Assembly: GCA_009760885.1 (NCBI GenBank)
Contig: CM019708.1
Location: 18,719,189 to 18,783,188, forward strand
Length of the DNA stretch: 64,000 bases
DNA from: Achatina immaculata
Taxonomy: Eukaryota > Mollusca > Gastropoda > Stylommatophora > Achatinidae
Reading direction: 5' to 3'
Part shown: positions 53,396 through 64,000 of the stretch, piece after piece
Layout of the letters: the number at the start of each line of letters is the position of its first letter
Numbering within the stretch: the stretch's first letter is position 1
The notes under the pieces: model-generated
Database searches by the model: none
What the model was told of the DNA's origin: nothing
What the model saw: only the letters and a program-made list of their open reading frames with translations
Made by a program: the position numbers and the translations under genes

Positions 53396-55820
53396 GTAAT
53401 ATTATTGTTGTGTTAGCAAAGCTTAGTGACGTAACTTTCATGTTAGCAACATTTGGTAATATTATTGTTGTGTTAGCAACGCTTAGTGACGTAACTTTCA
53501 TGTTAGCAACATTTGGTAATATTATTGTTGTATTAGCAACGCTTAGTGACGTAACTTTCATGTTAGCAACATTTGGTAATATTATTGTTGTGTTAGCAAC
53601 GCTTAGTGACGTAACTTTCATGTTAGCAACATTTGGTAATATTATTGTTGTGTTAGCAACGCTTAGTGACGTAACTTTCATGTTAGCAACATTTGGTAAT
53701 ATTATTGTTGTGTTAGCAACGCTTAGTGACGTAACTTTCATGTTAGCAACATTTGGTAATATTATTGTTGTGTTAGCAACGCTTAGTGACGTAACTTTCA
53801 TGTTAGCAACATTTGGTAATATTATTGTTGTGTTAGCAACGCTTAGTGACGTAACTTTCATGTTAGCAACATTTGGTAATATTATTGTTGTGTTAGCAAC
53901 GCTTAGTGACGTAACTTTCATGTTAGCAACATTTGGTAATATTATTGTTGTGTTAGCAACGCTTAGTGACGTAACTTTCATGTTAGCAACATTTGGTAAT
54001 ATTATTGTTGTGTTAGCAACGCTTAGTGACGTAACTTTCATGTTAGCAACATTTGGTAATGCAACTTTTTTTAAAAATTCAGGACACAAAATAATGCAAA
54101 TGTTCCTCTGGTATTATGAGTATATCATCTTCATCATAGAGACTTTTTCTTGTGATAACCTGGTACTGTACTGGTCTTAGTCACTCCTTTGTATCGTCAC
54201 ACTAGCTGTCATTACGACCATCAATTTCAATTCAAGTGCCGTGCCGAGTGGCGTAGGCGATCATTTCTCTCCTCAATTCCCTGTCTTTAGACTTGATTAT
54301 GAGATCCATCGGTGATTTTCTTCCTAGCCACACTGACAGCATGTCCAGTAACTTCTCTCTCTGTCTTCCTCTGTCTCTTCTTCCTTCAATTTTTCCAGTT
54401 GCCACAATGTGTTCCAATTTTCCTCTTCTCAGGAAATGTCCTATAAATCTCGCTTGTCTTCCTCTGATCTTTGCTATAATTTGCTTTGTAACTCCAGCCT
54501 CTCTTAAGACTCTTTCATTGGTTTTCTTGGCTGTCCATGGTACCTTTAACATCCTTCTTATAAACCACGCCTCCATGGCCTCCATTTCTCACTGTACACT
54601 CTTATTCATCATCTTCAACATAATCAATTACGAAAACTGTGTTGGTGGCTGCAGTAAAGGTGGTACTAACAGTATAGTTAGACGGAGGTATATGCTGCAG
54701 TTAACAAGGTAGAAAAGGGAAGAGAGGAATAAAAGTTAGCAGTAAGAGGTAATAGCAGTGAAATGGTTATAAAAAATAACACTAAAAACGGCCCAATATT
54801 TCCATGAGAATGCCTTTATCAAGGACAACAGAAAGTTTCCATCGTCGGCCATATATAACACTCGCTCCACATCTCACTACCACTTTCTCCCCCGCTAAAG
54901 TTGCTTGTATTCCTCCTGATCTCCAAGTACCAGCTGATGAACTACCTGACTTAGACAAGGTTTTGTAGTTTTGTTTCCCTCCACACAAGTTAAGCCTCCT
55001 GACCGTTTCCCTGGCACGCAACATCTCAAATTCTAGCTTCAAGAAAACACAGTCTGCGTCTGTTTACTGCAACTACCAGCCCGTTCTCTCGTTTCTCCCT
55101 TCAGTTTACTCAGCTGGGCCACATCGTCTAGACAATCTCGAAGTTTTTTTCCTCACATTCAAACAGTTTGTCTCCTGTGTCAGTAAGCTTTCCAAGACCT
55201 TCTAGCATATGATCCTCCAGCTATTTTCATGATCTGGCACTGAAAGATCTTCTAGCTAGTTTCATGATCTGGCACTGAAAGATCTTCTTCTTACATTTAA
55301 ATACATATTGTTTGCACAGTTTTATTGTGCTGTCCAAGTGACTATAATTTTACTACCTCTTCTTATGAGTCATTTCTTATTCGGATGTAGGCCTGTATGA
55401 TAATGATACTGATTTACTTTCTGTATAATTTGACCAGTGGTACTCTTCCTGATACTGTCCGGTGTCATTTTACAGTATTTGAAAACTTCTTGTCTGCGGT
55501 CATTGCCAGAACTTTTTGACTAGATTCTTCCCTTGAGTAAAAAACTTTATGAGCTTGTAACTTGCCAGAACACTTGAATAGATTCTTCCTTTGAGTAGAA
55601 AATTTTATGACCTTGTAACTCTTTCTCACCTGAATTTGTTCTTCTAGTCTCACACAGTCCTAATATGCTGATGTTTAATCTCTGCATTTCCTGCACGACC
55701 CTATATTTACAATATTTTTTTCTACTTCAACGAACAGTACAGGGATATTCGTAAGTCCTTGAAATCTTTCAAAACCTCTCAACAAGGAAACTACGTAACA
55801 GATCATGATAATTCTTACGC

Positions 55821-55866
<46 letters not shown>

Positions 55867-56810
55867 TTTCAAGTTCTTTTTTTCTAAATAAAGCCCATTC
55901 TCAATGCTCTCGTAGTTTGCCGCTAGGAGGCAGCAGTCAGTTACAAATATGGCGTTCAGTAAACGTGACCAGTAATTTTGTGTTTTGGAATACGCAAGAA
56001 CCTCGTCCGTTGTGACTGCGCAGAGATGATTTCGAGCGGAATTCCAGAAGGCAGCGCTTGTTCTCAACAGTATCACAAAGTGGTATGCGAAATTCCGGGA
56101 TGAAGAATGTCTGTGCATATCTCCTCTTCAGGGACGTCCAGGACCAAGCGAAGAAACTGTGAATCGTGCTGGAGAACCTTATCAGCTATGCGCCCCCCCC
56201 CCCACCTCTAAGCTAGTCTATGCTAGTGTCAGGGTTAGCGAACCGTAGCTGACCAACACCCTATCCCACCTCTCCGTTCGCACCCCACTCCCCCCGTAAA
56301 AAGCCTAGCCTGGCTAACGGGGCAGGGATCGCCACAGCTCCCATGGTGGTGGAGTCTGTTAAAGAAGTACTGCACACCCCTTGCTTTCTAGCTGTACTCC
56401 GGGACTGACAAAAGTAGCTACCATAACCAGCTTCCACATCGATACGATGATGTGCCTCAACATCTTCACAGCATCGGCTGCAAAGAACACCATCTGGCAG
56501 TTCCAGGCAGACAGAACACAAGACAACATAACAGTGATAATCGCTCTATATTATACTGGCGGGTTAATGATATGCATTGTATTTTTCTTGTTTATGCACC
56601 GTAATTTAACTCTTACATTTTCCGTTTTATTCATGCAGCCAGAGGTGAGCTTATCACCAAGAGTCTGTATGCTGGATCACTGAACATCACGTGCGCAGTT
56701 CACACCATGACCAGCCTTGCCCTAGGCATTCAGAACCCAACAAGTTTCGTCATAAGCAAGTAAGACCAAAACTTGTTAACATAACCAGTAGACTCCATTT
56801 TCGCTCTCTT

Positions 56811-56848
<38 letters not shown>

Positions 56849-59800
56849 ACTCACTCACACACACACACACACAGACACACAAACAAGTTCTCTTTAGACC
56901 TTTAGGTGCCCATTGCACTTCAAGGCTTCCGTTTTTCATAAACGCTGCCTTTGATCTTTTCTTCTGCTCTTCCCCCGGTAAATCTCTATTATTCAGCATT
57001 CCCTCTGTTCTTCTTCATGTCTCCTTTGTTCTACCCTTACCTCTGCTCCCCTGAAGCCTCCATTTCAACACTATTTTTGGTAATGAGTTACCACTCATCG
57101 GGAGTACATGCCCCTGCCATCGCCAGCATCTTTCCTCAATGACCGAAGTCAATGCGTCATCTGTATTTCTGCCAGCAAGGGGTTATTTCTGCCAGCAAGG
57201 GGTTATTTCTGCCTTCAAGGGGTTATTTCTGACAGCAAGGGAATATTTCTGCCAGCAAGGGGTTATTTCTGACAGCAAGGGAATATTTCTGCCAGCAATG
57301 TTTTATTTCTTATGGTTTTGGCCAAAATATTCGTCTAATCCTACGTTAACGTCTGTATTATTTCTTAATAGTTTTCGCTATCTTTCTCTCCGTCACCTAA
57401 ATCTCACTCATCAGTCTCGGTCTTAAGATAAAATTCTTGTGCTTAAACATATAAACACATACAGACCAACAGACAGACTGACGGAGAAATAGTTATTTAT
57501 TACTGAGATATACTGACAGAAAGATAGTTATTTATTACTGAGCTATACTGACAGAGAGATAGTTATAATATTACTGATCTATACTGACAGAGAAATGGTT
57601 ATTTATTACTGACGAATGGTTCCAGACTGAAAGAGGCGTAATACTAGAATGCATATTATCTCCCTTGCTTTTGGGAATTGCCATAGCCTTCATAATGAAA
57701 AAAATGCAACACAGGTGAAACGGGCACTAGTTGGGTACATGAGACCCAGTCGGAAGATCTTGATTCTGCAGATGATATAACTGTTATATGACAATGTGAA
57801 TTCAATGCAATAAAAAACAGATACCAAGGGCTATATAGGACTTGAAATTAACAAGCGGGAAAAAAATAATGGAACTTCTCATTCATTCAGAAGGACAGAC
57901 ATACGTAGAAGGAAAAGCTGTTGAAGAAGTACACCAATGTGCATACCTCGGCAGCTACATAGACCAGGATGGCGACACGGGAATGAAGAATTAGAACTGC
58001 AAAAGCAGCATTGACCTTCAAGAATCTTGAGAACGTATGGCATTCAAAAGATATAAGCACAACAACCAAGTTAAGATTATAAGCCCTATGTGACGTTTAA
58101 ACGGCACGGAAAGGCTGTAGAATGTAAGATGTTAGATACTGACAGAGAGATAGTTATTTATTACTGAGCTGTGTATTTCGTTCTCTTTATAAATAAGACT
58201 TCACGATGATGGTGGTTCTGTTAATGTGGCATCCGCAAGCTTCTCGGGTTCTGCAGCTGACAATTTCACGGGCGCCGAGGTCTGGTTCGACATGGATATT
58301 TCTTCGCCGGCAAGTTTTCCGATTTAATGTTTTTTTTTTTTTGTTTCAGTGTGTAATTTTCTAAACCTGTCTCTGTTGTCAAGTTACAGTGATCGCCCAT
58401 TTTGAGGGTATATTATGCTGTTACATACTTCTTGAATCGCTTAAGTTATAAATGAATATATAATATACTCCTCATATAAAGCTAAGTAATAAATGTTTGA
58501 AGCTCTTCATCTTTTTCCATTGTAATTTTTACACAGTATAACTTCACTATAGCTCAAAGTAATCTCTATTCTCCATAAGCGCATTTTCTCGCTTACTTCT
58601 AACACGCACATGGAGAACGAGGATTTAACACGGCCGTCGTGTCATTTTTCACTCAGTTGCTGAGACAGGTTGGTATAGAATATTAGATCAACAAAATACA
58701 TATTGTTGATTGTTGTCTAGAGATTCTCATACATCTGAGTGATCAAGAAGTCGCCCTTGTCAAAGGAATGCTACAGGCTGGAGATTCACAGAATAATGTT
58801 GCTAGACACTTCAAAGTTTAACGCTAGGCAGAGCTTTCTGAACTTTCAAGAAATTAACAGGCAACTTTTCTTTTTTTGCCAAGGAGTGGTCGGCCACATG
58901 TAGAGAAATATACGTTCATGTCACGCAAAACATATCAACAGCTGGGAACAAATGCAGATGTTGACACATCCAAGTGTATTTTACAATAGTTCTCTGACTT
59001 GAAAGTTTATTTTTAGGTTAGATTAGAGACACAAAGGTTTGGAGATGTTGATAGCAGAGGGCAAAGTGCTCAGCAAAAGAGAAAAGGGGCGAACTCGCCG
59101 AAGGTTGACTCAGGACATCACGAAAAGTCTGAATACGTCATTGTGAGACGCTGGTCAACGTGCACAAGACCGCATTGCAATCAGGGAGGACTGTGTGAGG
59201 GACAACGTTCTCGAAAGGACACGTCACATCCAGAGTAAGAAGATAGAAATCTGCCGTGCTTTCAACGCACCGTCACAGAGCACAACGAAGCTGTGAGTGA
59301 ACTTTAGCCTATATATTAATAATAGCACATTATCATTTTAAGGTAGTTTCAGATGTGGTCATATACAAAGCTAAAGTATATGGGGTTTATGTTTATTTTC
59401 AGTATCATTTTTTGACACTTCAATGGAATCAGCCATCCTCAAATGAATCAGTCTTCTTGGACGGTCCATGGCTGTGTGAGCTGTTTGGACTGGGCATTGA
59501 CAACCGGCCCCGTTCAGTACGTCAGGAGTTTAATGTAAGAATAGCAGGTAGGTAAGAGAGGCCAGTGTAAGAATAGCAGGTAGGTAAGAGAGGCCAGTGT
59601 AAGAATAGCAGGTAGGTAAGAGAGGTCAGTGTAAGAATAGCAGGTAGGTGAGAGAGGTCAGTGTAAGAATAGCAGGTAGGTAAGAGAGGTCAGTGTAAGA
59701 ATAGCAGGTAGGTAAGAGAGGTCAGTGTAAGAATAGCAGGTAGGTAAGAGAGGTCAGTGTAAGAATAGCAGGTAGGTAAGAGAGGCCAGTGTAAGAATAG

Positions 59801-61494
59801 CAGGTAGGTAAGAGAGGTCAGTGTAAGAATAGCAGGTAGGTAAGAGAGGTCAGTGTAAGAATAGCAGGTAGGTGAGAGAGGTCAGTGTAAGAATAGCAGG
59901 TAGGTAAGAGAGGTCAGTGTAAGAATAGCAGGTAGGTAAGAGAGGGCAGTGTAACAATAGCAGGTAGGTAAGAGAGGTCAGTGTAAGAATAGCAGGTAGG
60001 TAAGAGAGGTCAGTGTAAGAGTAGCAGGTAGGTAAGAGAGGGCAGTGTAACAATAGCAGGTAGGTAAGAGAGGTCAGTGTAAGAATAGCAGGTAGGTAAG
60101 AGAGGGCAGTGTAAGAATAGCAGGTAGGTAAGAGAGGTCAGTGTAAGAATAGCAGGTAGGTAAGAGAGGTCAGTGTAAGAATAGCAGGTAGGTGAGAGAG
60201 GTCAGTGTAAGAATAGCAGGTAGGTAAGAGAGGTCAGTGTAAGAATAGCAGGCAGGTAAGAGAGGTCAGTGTAAGAATAACAGGTAGGTAAGTGAGGTCA
60301 GTGTAAGAATAGCAGGTAGGTAAGTGAGGTCAGTGTAAGAATAGCAGGTAGGTAAGAGAGGTCAGTGTAAGAATAGCAGGTAGGTAAGTGAGGTCAGTGT
60401 AAGAATAGCAGGTAGGTAAGTGAGGTCAGTGTAAGAATAGCAGGTAGGTAAGTGAGGTCAGTGTAAGAATAGCAGGTAGGTAAGTGAGGTCAGTGTAAGA
60501 ATAGCAGGTAGGTAAGTGAGGTCAGTGTAAGAATAGCAGGTAGGTAAGTGAGGTCAGTGTAAGAATAGCAGGTAGGTAAGTGAGGTCAGTGTAAGAATAG
60601 CAGGTAGGTAGGTGAGGTCAGTGTAAGAATAGCAGGTAGGTAAGAGGTCACAAAAGCTAATTTTGCTTTTCCTGTTAGTGTAAATACTTCAGTCAGTCAG
60701 TCAGTCATTTGCATATTCCTTGCGGAACTTTGCCTCCGTAACAGCTCTCCTGTAGGCCTCTCGGTAGTAAGCAAGAGACCCTGTTGCTGATACGTCCATT
60801 CGCAAATTATCAACGTTGTCTTGCAGCCATATTCGCCTTGGGTTTCCTCTCTTTTTCGCATTATGTACCCTTTCAAGACTGTCTTCTCTAAACTATCATA
60901 ACGTTTAATATGTTCAAAATATTTAAATTTTCTCTGTTTAATTTTCTTTACTAGCCAATCTTATTCAATATTAGGTACTTGTAGTATGGATATATTTGTT
61001 CTTTTTTGTGTCCATGATATTTGAAGAACTCTTCTGTAACATTTACATTCAAAGGCATTTATGTCTTTCTCAGCCGTTTTGTTTTATATCCAGGTCTCAC
61101 AGGCATATGTTGCGATGGGAAAGATGCATACCCTTAAAAATCTTATTTTTGTAACTCTGTCTGTTCCTCTCCACGGTTTCTTTAGTTGTTTTACTTTCTG
61201 AAGAGCGATAGATGTCCTCCTTTTAATTTCCCTCATCGCATTTCTATTATTAGTGTAAATGCTTACAGATAAAAAAATTAATAGTTCGAATACATGAGAA
61301 ATGACATGGAAATACATAGAATATAACAACAACGACTATTAATGTAAGTAAACATGGTCCAAGATTATGTCTGTCTTTTACCAGATCTGGACCCTTTGAT
61401 AAGTACATCACCCAAGCATATTGAATCCGGCTTAACTCAGACTTTGGTAGTGGACTGCTCTTCTGGAGGTTTGGCCTTGCAGGAGCTGTCGGAG
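53350..61494 (+). CDS. Gene 2: paralogue of gene 1, 5' part (five exons, runs off the window)
   Basis: The join 53350-53395, 56639-56759, 58198-58309, 59403-59547, 61385-61494 gives 178 residues, with every splice phase equal to gene 1. It shows a signal peptide (MMVKSVLLLVLVGAFA), Ig-like 1 with C34 and C118 (LNITC and DGPWLC), and the first third of Ig-like 2 (DLDPLISTSPKHIESGLTQ, LVVDCSS). The counterparts of gene 1 exons 6-11 are not found before 64000, so whether it ends in MAM is unknown. Intron 3 has a GC donor. Exon 1 and exon 4 donors are embedded in tandem repeats. Same orientation and close similarity to gene 1 point to a tandem duplication. Confidence 0.8.
53391..54060. repeat. 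60-bp minisatellite carrying the exon 1 splice donor
   Basis: About 11 units, almost identical, each containing ATGTTAGCAACATTTG followed by GTAATATTATTGTTG, i.e. a copy of the exon 1 end plus donor. Sixty bases equal 20 codons, and both strands stay open throughout (276 codons plus, 287 minus). Confidence 0.97.
54232..54600 (-). mobile_element. RTE LINE (second subfamily) 3' end, intron 1 of gene 2
   Basis: Minus-strand frame of 117 codons: FIRRMLKVPWTAKKTNE, RQARFIGHFLRRGKLEHI and the basic tail. It matches 19800-20130 closely. The 3' end lies at 54232 (GCACTTGA on the minus strand). Confidence 0.82.
54601..55948. other. Intron 1 of gene 2, interior without recognised gene
   Basis: Short duplications near 55195-55290 (GATCTGGCACTGAAAGATCTTC) and 55500-55620, and (GA)n at about 55826-55862. 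The minus-strand frame at 54782-55042 has no recognised family. Confidence 0.5.
55949..56180 (+). mobile_element. Remnant of a transposase N-terminus (DUF4817-like)
   Basis: From ATG 55949 the broken frame reads like MAFSKRDQ, FCVLEYARTSSVVTAQR, ITKWYAKFRDEECLC and GRPGPSEETVNR. This is the helix-turn-helix leader typical of a mariner-related transposase family common in invertebrates. At least two stops. The catalytic part is missing. Confidence 0.6.
56639..56759 (+). CDS. Gene 2 exon 2: Ig-like domain 1, first part
   Basis: The acceptor is ATGCAG and the donor AGCAA|GTAAGA, phases as in gene 1 exon 2. It encodes ARGELITKSLYAGSLNITC and ends SFVISK. Confidence 0.85.
56790..56880. repeat. 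(CT)n / (CACT) / (CA)n microsatellite, intron 2 of gene 2
   Basis: A compound dinucleotide tract starting about 35 bp after the exon 2 donor. Confidence 0.95.
57171..57300. repeat. 20-bp repeat, about six copies
   Basis: Units such as CCAGCAAGGGGTTATTTCTG and the variant ACAGCAAGGGAATATTTCTG. Confidence 0.93.
57600..58130 (+). mobile_element. LINE-B fragment, intron 2 of gene 2
   Basis: Matches 44515-44900 with gaps (TGGTTCCAGACTGAAAGAGG, TGATTCTGCAGATGATATAA), then jumps to the terminal TGACGTTTAAACGGCACGG block. Heavily broken. Confidence 0.75.
58198..58309 (+). CDS. Gene 2 exon 3: Ig-like domain 1, middle
   Basis: The acceptor is AAATAAG. The end is fixed by homology with gene 1 exon 3 and by phase, giving the donor CCG|GCAAGT, a GC donor with otherwise perfect consensus. 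Encodes DDGGSVNVASASFS, NFTGAEVW. Confidence 0.78.
58700..59300 (+). mobile_element. Possible DNA-transposon remnant, intron 3 of gene 2
   Basis: One frame reads LSDQEVALVKGMLQAGDSQ then NNVARHFKV, resembling a transposase helix-turn-helix, with RSGRPH further on. Frames are broken and no terminal repeats were found. It could be chance. Confidence 0.35.
59403..59547 (+). CDS. Gene 2 exon 4: Ig-like domain 1, last part
   Basis: The acceptor is TATTTTCAG and the donor ATAGCAG|GTAGGTAAG, phase 1. Encodes LTLQWNQPSSNESVFLDGPW, LCELFGLGIDNRPRS and RQEFNVRIA. The donor is the first of about 34 near-identical copies. Confidence 0.87.
59548..60645. repeat. 32-bp minisatellite carrying the exon 4 splice donor
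   Basis: About 34 units of GTAGGTAAGAGAGGTCAGTG plus TAAGAATAGCAG. Each unit repeats the last coding bases of exon 4 (GTAAGAATAGCAG) and the donor. Variants (GTGAGAGAGG, GTAAGTGAGG, GGCAGTG) cluster in sub-blocks. Confidence 0.97.
60690..61255 (-). mobile_element. LINE-D 3' region, intron 4 of gene 2
   Basis: The longest uninterrupted LINE-D piece of the window: tail (GTCA)n at 60691, the block GGCCTCTCGGTAGTAAGCAA, then GGCATATGTTGCGATGGGAA and AGCGATAGATGTCCTCC. It serves as reference for the copies in gene 1. Confidence 0.8.
61385..61494 (+). CDS. Gene 2 exon 5: Ig-like domain 2, first part
   Basis: The acceptor is TTTTACCAG and the donor CGGAG|GTAGA, phase 0 out. Same length (110 nt) as gene 1 exon 5, with most residues identical. 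Confidence 0.85.
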
Positions 61495-61724
61495 GTAGAT
61501 GTGATACTTTACACTTACAAAATATTTTGTAAACTGTTTGTGCGACGGTGTTCAAAAAGTGTTGCAGAACAAGGACACCACTTCTTTTGATGGTCATTCT
61601 GCTAATATTTCGTTTAAAGGAAAATATGATATTTTATCTGTCCAGTGATATTTGTAATCCTTTACGGCCCCTGCCATGTATGGAGTATTTCTTTGTGTTC
61701 TGAAGTGATGAAGTTTTCGTTTGC

Positions 61725-62215
61725 TACTTACTTACCACGTCCACAGAAATGATCGTCTCTATTTGCTACTTACTTACCACGTCCACAGAAATGATCGTCT
61801 CTATTTGCTACTTACTTACCACGTCCACAGAAATGATCGTCTCTATTTGCTACTTACTTACCACGTCCACAGAAATGATCGTCTCTATTTGCTACTTACT
61901 TACCACGTCCACAGAAATGATCGTCTCTATTTGCTACTTACTTACCACGTCCACAGAAATGATCGTCTCTATTTGCTACTTACTTACCACGTCCACAGAA
62001 ATGATCGTCTCTATTTGCTACTTACTTACCACGTCCACAGAAATGATCGTCTCTATTTGCTACTTACTTACCACGTCCACAGAAATGATCGTCTCTATTT
62101 GCTACTTACCACGTCCACAAAAATGATCGTCTCTATTTGCTACTTACTTACCACGTCCACAGAAACGATCGTCTCTGTTTGCTACTTACTTACCACGTTC
62201 ACAGAAATGATCGTC
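61725..62215. repeat. 42-bp minisatellite, about 11-12 copies, intron 5 of gene 2
   Basis: Units TTGCTACTTACTTACCACGT plus CCACAGAAATGATCGTCTCTAT, with one unit shortened by four bases near 62106. The 189- and 125-codon frames are translations of it. Confidence 0.97.
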
Positions 62216-64000
62216 TATATTTTCTCATCAGCTAAGCCAGTTGCCCTTCATATTTTTCAACAGATTTTTTACTTCATTTCCGTAAAATGAAGCTCGTGTG
62301 AAATAAAGGATATGTTCTAAAGAGCGTAATTAAGATAATAGTAGCGCCAGTATCCTGTAACAGACAGAATTACTTAAAGCGGGATGGCCGTATGTTTATA
62401 ACATCGGTTCGTTACCCAGTAAACACGCATCTGAACCATGGTAATGTCGGAGCAAACCTGAAAACTCAGCCTGCACAAGCAGTGGTGACTATTCTAGGAT
62501 ATCGGGTTTAATCCTTCCTCCTCATATATATCCAAAGTGGACACTGGACGGCATAACAAACAGTTAAACATGTACTTCGTGGGTTTTCAGGTATTAGATT
62601 TCTCAAGTTTTATTTGATGCTATTCTTGTAGCCTTACTAGTCTTGTTAACCTTCAGTACACCGGAAAGAGCAATCCTTTACATTGCAAAAGGAGCCAACA
62701 CCGATTATAACAAAGGACAATATAATTAATTCTTTCAGAATCTTTCATCCTCTCTCGCCTGCTCTGAGACTGCTAGCCTCCAGGTTGAAAGGTGCCTTGT
62801 TTTCACTGTTCATTCAGTCAGACCAAGTCGAGTCCCATCTTTTGTTTGCTCGCCCATCTTTATTGTCGTCATGCCCCTCTTTTCTTCTGCTTTTCCCCTC
62901 AAGTACGGCTTTCATTAATCTACCGCGCTTTAATGTTATATACAGTATATATGATGGTTTGGGGGAGGGGGAGGGTCCCAAGCCGACACCCCCCCCCCCC
63001 CGCCTCCCACTCCCACGCGCTCTACCACAAAAATAATAAAATTGACGAAATAGAAAATGAAATTAAAGGATCCCTGCCAGTGGCAACCAGGTTTACTGTT
63101 TCTTATACAGACCTGTCCCTGTTTAGGGGGAAACTTTGGTGTAACACAGACCTGTCCCTGTTTAGGGGGAAACTTTGGTGTAACACAGACCTGTCCCTGT
63201 TTAGGGGGAAACTTTGGTGTAACACAGACCTGTCCCTGTTTAGGGGGAAACTTTGGTGTAACAGGAGATTACCGCCCATAAGTCAGCATCACTCCTAACA
63301 TGAACAGGTCATCTCCTGATAACAAAACTTAATCGTCTCCTCCCCTCAGATAAAACGTAATTATCTACTACTCTCAGACAAAACAAAGCACCCAGGACAG
63401 GTCACTGCGAGTTACCCTAAGCAGGACTGTCCTGAAAATTGATTCCGTTAAATAAAGCTTACAACTTAATACATCAGTGCTCTCCTAAATTAGAAAGATC
63501 TTACATCTTATAACTTTAGTGAAATGAGACACGTGCCTTAAGCATAACAGAAAATCTCGACACTTTTTCTCTATTCCTATATGAAAGAACGCACATCGTC
63601 ATATTTGATAAACGAAAATATCCTAATACTGGGTTCTGTAACCTTTTTTAAATCACGACATAATGTAAAAATGAATATGAAATATAATATTAACAGTTCA
63701 TAAAAGGTTAGAAATCTCAGCCCACGTTGCATCTCTCTACTCAGCCTCACATTAACACTGGGAAACTTTCCGCAAAGATCTTGATCCTACATTAAATTAG
63801 TTCAAAATAAACAGCATAGTCACATCAAAATATTCTAACTAGAAGAGATGAGTAAAAATATCTGTAGGTAAAGTTCTAACTTACGTTATTCTAATGGAGA
63901 TCGGCTTTCAACATGGCCTCCAGGCATAAAAGCCCAGAGGCAATTAGTGACTGATACGAGCCCAAATGAGATGTTCTCCGTCCGGCGCTGGGGTTTTAAA
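62216..64000. other. Window end, presumed intron 5 of gene 2
   Basis: No counterpart of gene 1 exon 6 (LVEVNFYHRK) is seen. Contains a C run near 62988-63001 and a 39-bp repeat (63098-63262). The remainder is unrecognised. Confidence 0.5.
63098..63262. repeat. 39-bp minisatellite, four copies
   Basis: Units ACAGACCTGTCCCTGTTTAG plus GGGGAAACTTTGGTGTAAC, nearly identical. Confidence 0.95.

Noticed and set aside
53226..54089. 287-codon minus-strand open frame with 20-residue repeats
   Set aside because: It is the reverse reading of the 60-bp minisatellite. No splice, promoter or family support exists on that strand.
56340..56530. Exon-like stretch before exon 2 of gene 2
   Set aside because: An open minus-strand frame exists, but there is no matching phase or paralogous exon in gene 1.
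59548..60645. CRISPR-like or satellite array of 32-bp units
   Set aside because: No spacers are present. The unit is clearly derived from the exon 4/intron 4 boundary.
61721..62290. 189-codon + strand repeat frame
   Set aside because: Translation of the 42-bp minisatellite in an intron.
62683..63298. Open frames of 117 and 168 codons near the window end
   Set aside because: Low-complexity C run and 39-bp repeat explain most of them. No family pattern is seen.

Overview
Animal genomic DNA, AT-rich and very repeat-rich, most likely from a mollusc and probably a gastropod (inference). The reasons are a two-exon-and-more immunoglobulin architecture close to gastropod fibrinogen-related proteins (FREPs), RTE-, CR1- and Ty3/Gypsy-type retrotransposons, tRNA-derived SINEs, and many intronic minisatellites. 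No bacterial-style gene organisation is present. Most long open frames are transposon fragments or translated tandem repeats.

The host content is two paralogous genes in tandem on the + strand. Gene 1 (1467-21564) can be assembled from 11 exons whose splice phases all agree. It gives a 479-residue secreted protein: signal peptide, Ig-like domain 1 (C33/C114), Ig-like domain 2 (C162/C245), a 17-residue linker and a C-terminal MAM domain (C306, C313, C381, C478). Gene 2 starts at 53350. Five homologous exons with the same phases run to 61494 (signal peptide, Ig1, first part of Ig2), and the rest lies beyond the window. Each gene has a TATA box upstream. The layout is that of FREP/CREP-type molluscan immune lectins, but with MAM in place of the fibrinogen or C-type lectin domain. 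I regard this as the candidate undescribed system of the window.

In gene 2 two exon/intron boundaries have been captured by minisatellites. About 34 copies of a 32-bp unit repeat the end of exon 4 with its splice donor. About 11 copies of a 60-bp unit repeat the end of exon 1 with its donor.

The 32 kb between the genes is a stack of mobile elements. In order these are: a 5'-truncated RTE LINE sitting in a minisatellite (23947-25876); a Ty3/Gypsy element on the minus strand with near-identical 567-bp LTRs (26614-33559); a CR1-like LINE nested in a copy of a palindromic repeat (34996-38135); an RTE-like LINE split by a non-autonomous LTR element whose 3' LTR is itself split by a 1480-bp retroposon (38160-45405); a near full-length RTE LINE inserted in a 50-bp minisatellite (46166-50510); and a dead mariner (51266-52579). 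The introns carry LINE 3' ends, SINEs, LTR fragments and tandem repeats. Family names rest on motif recognition without database searches.
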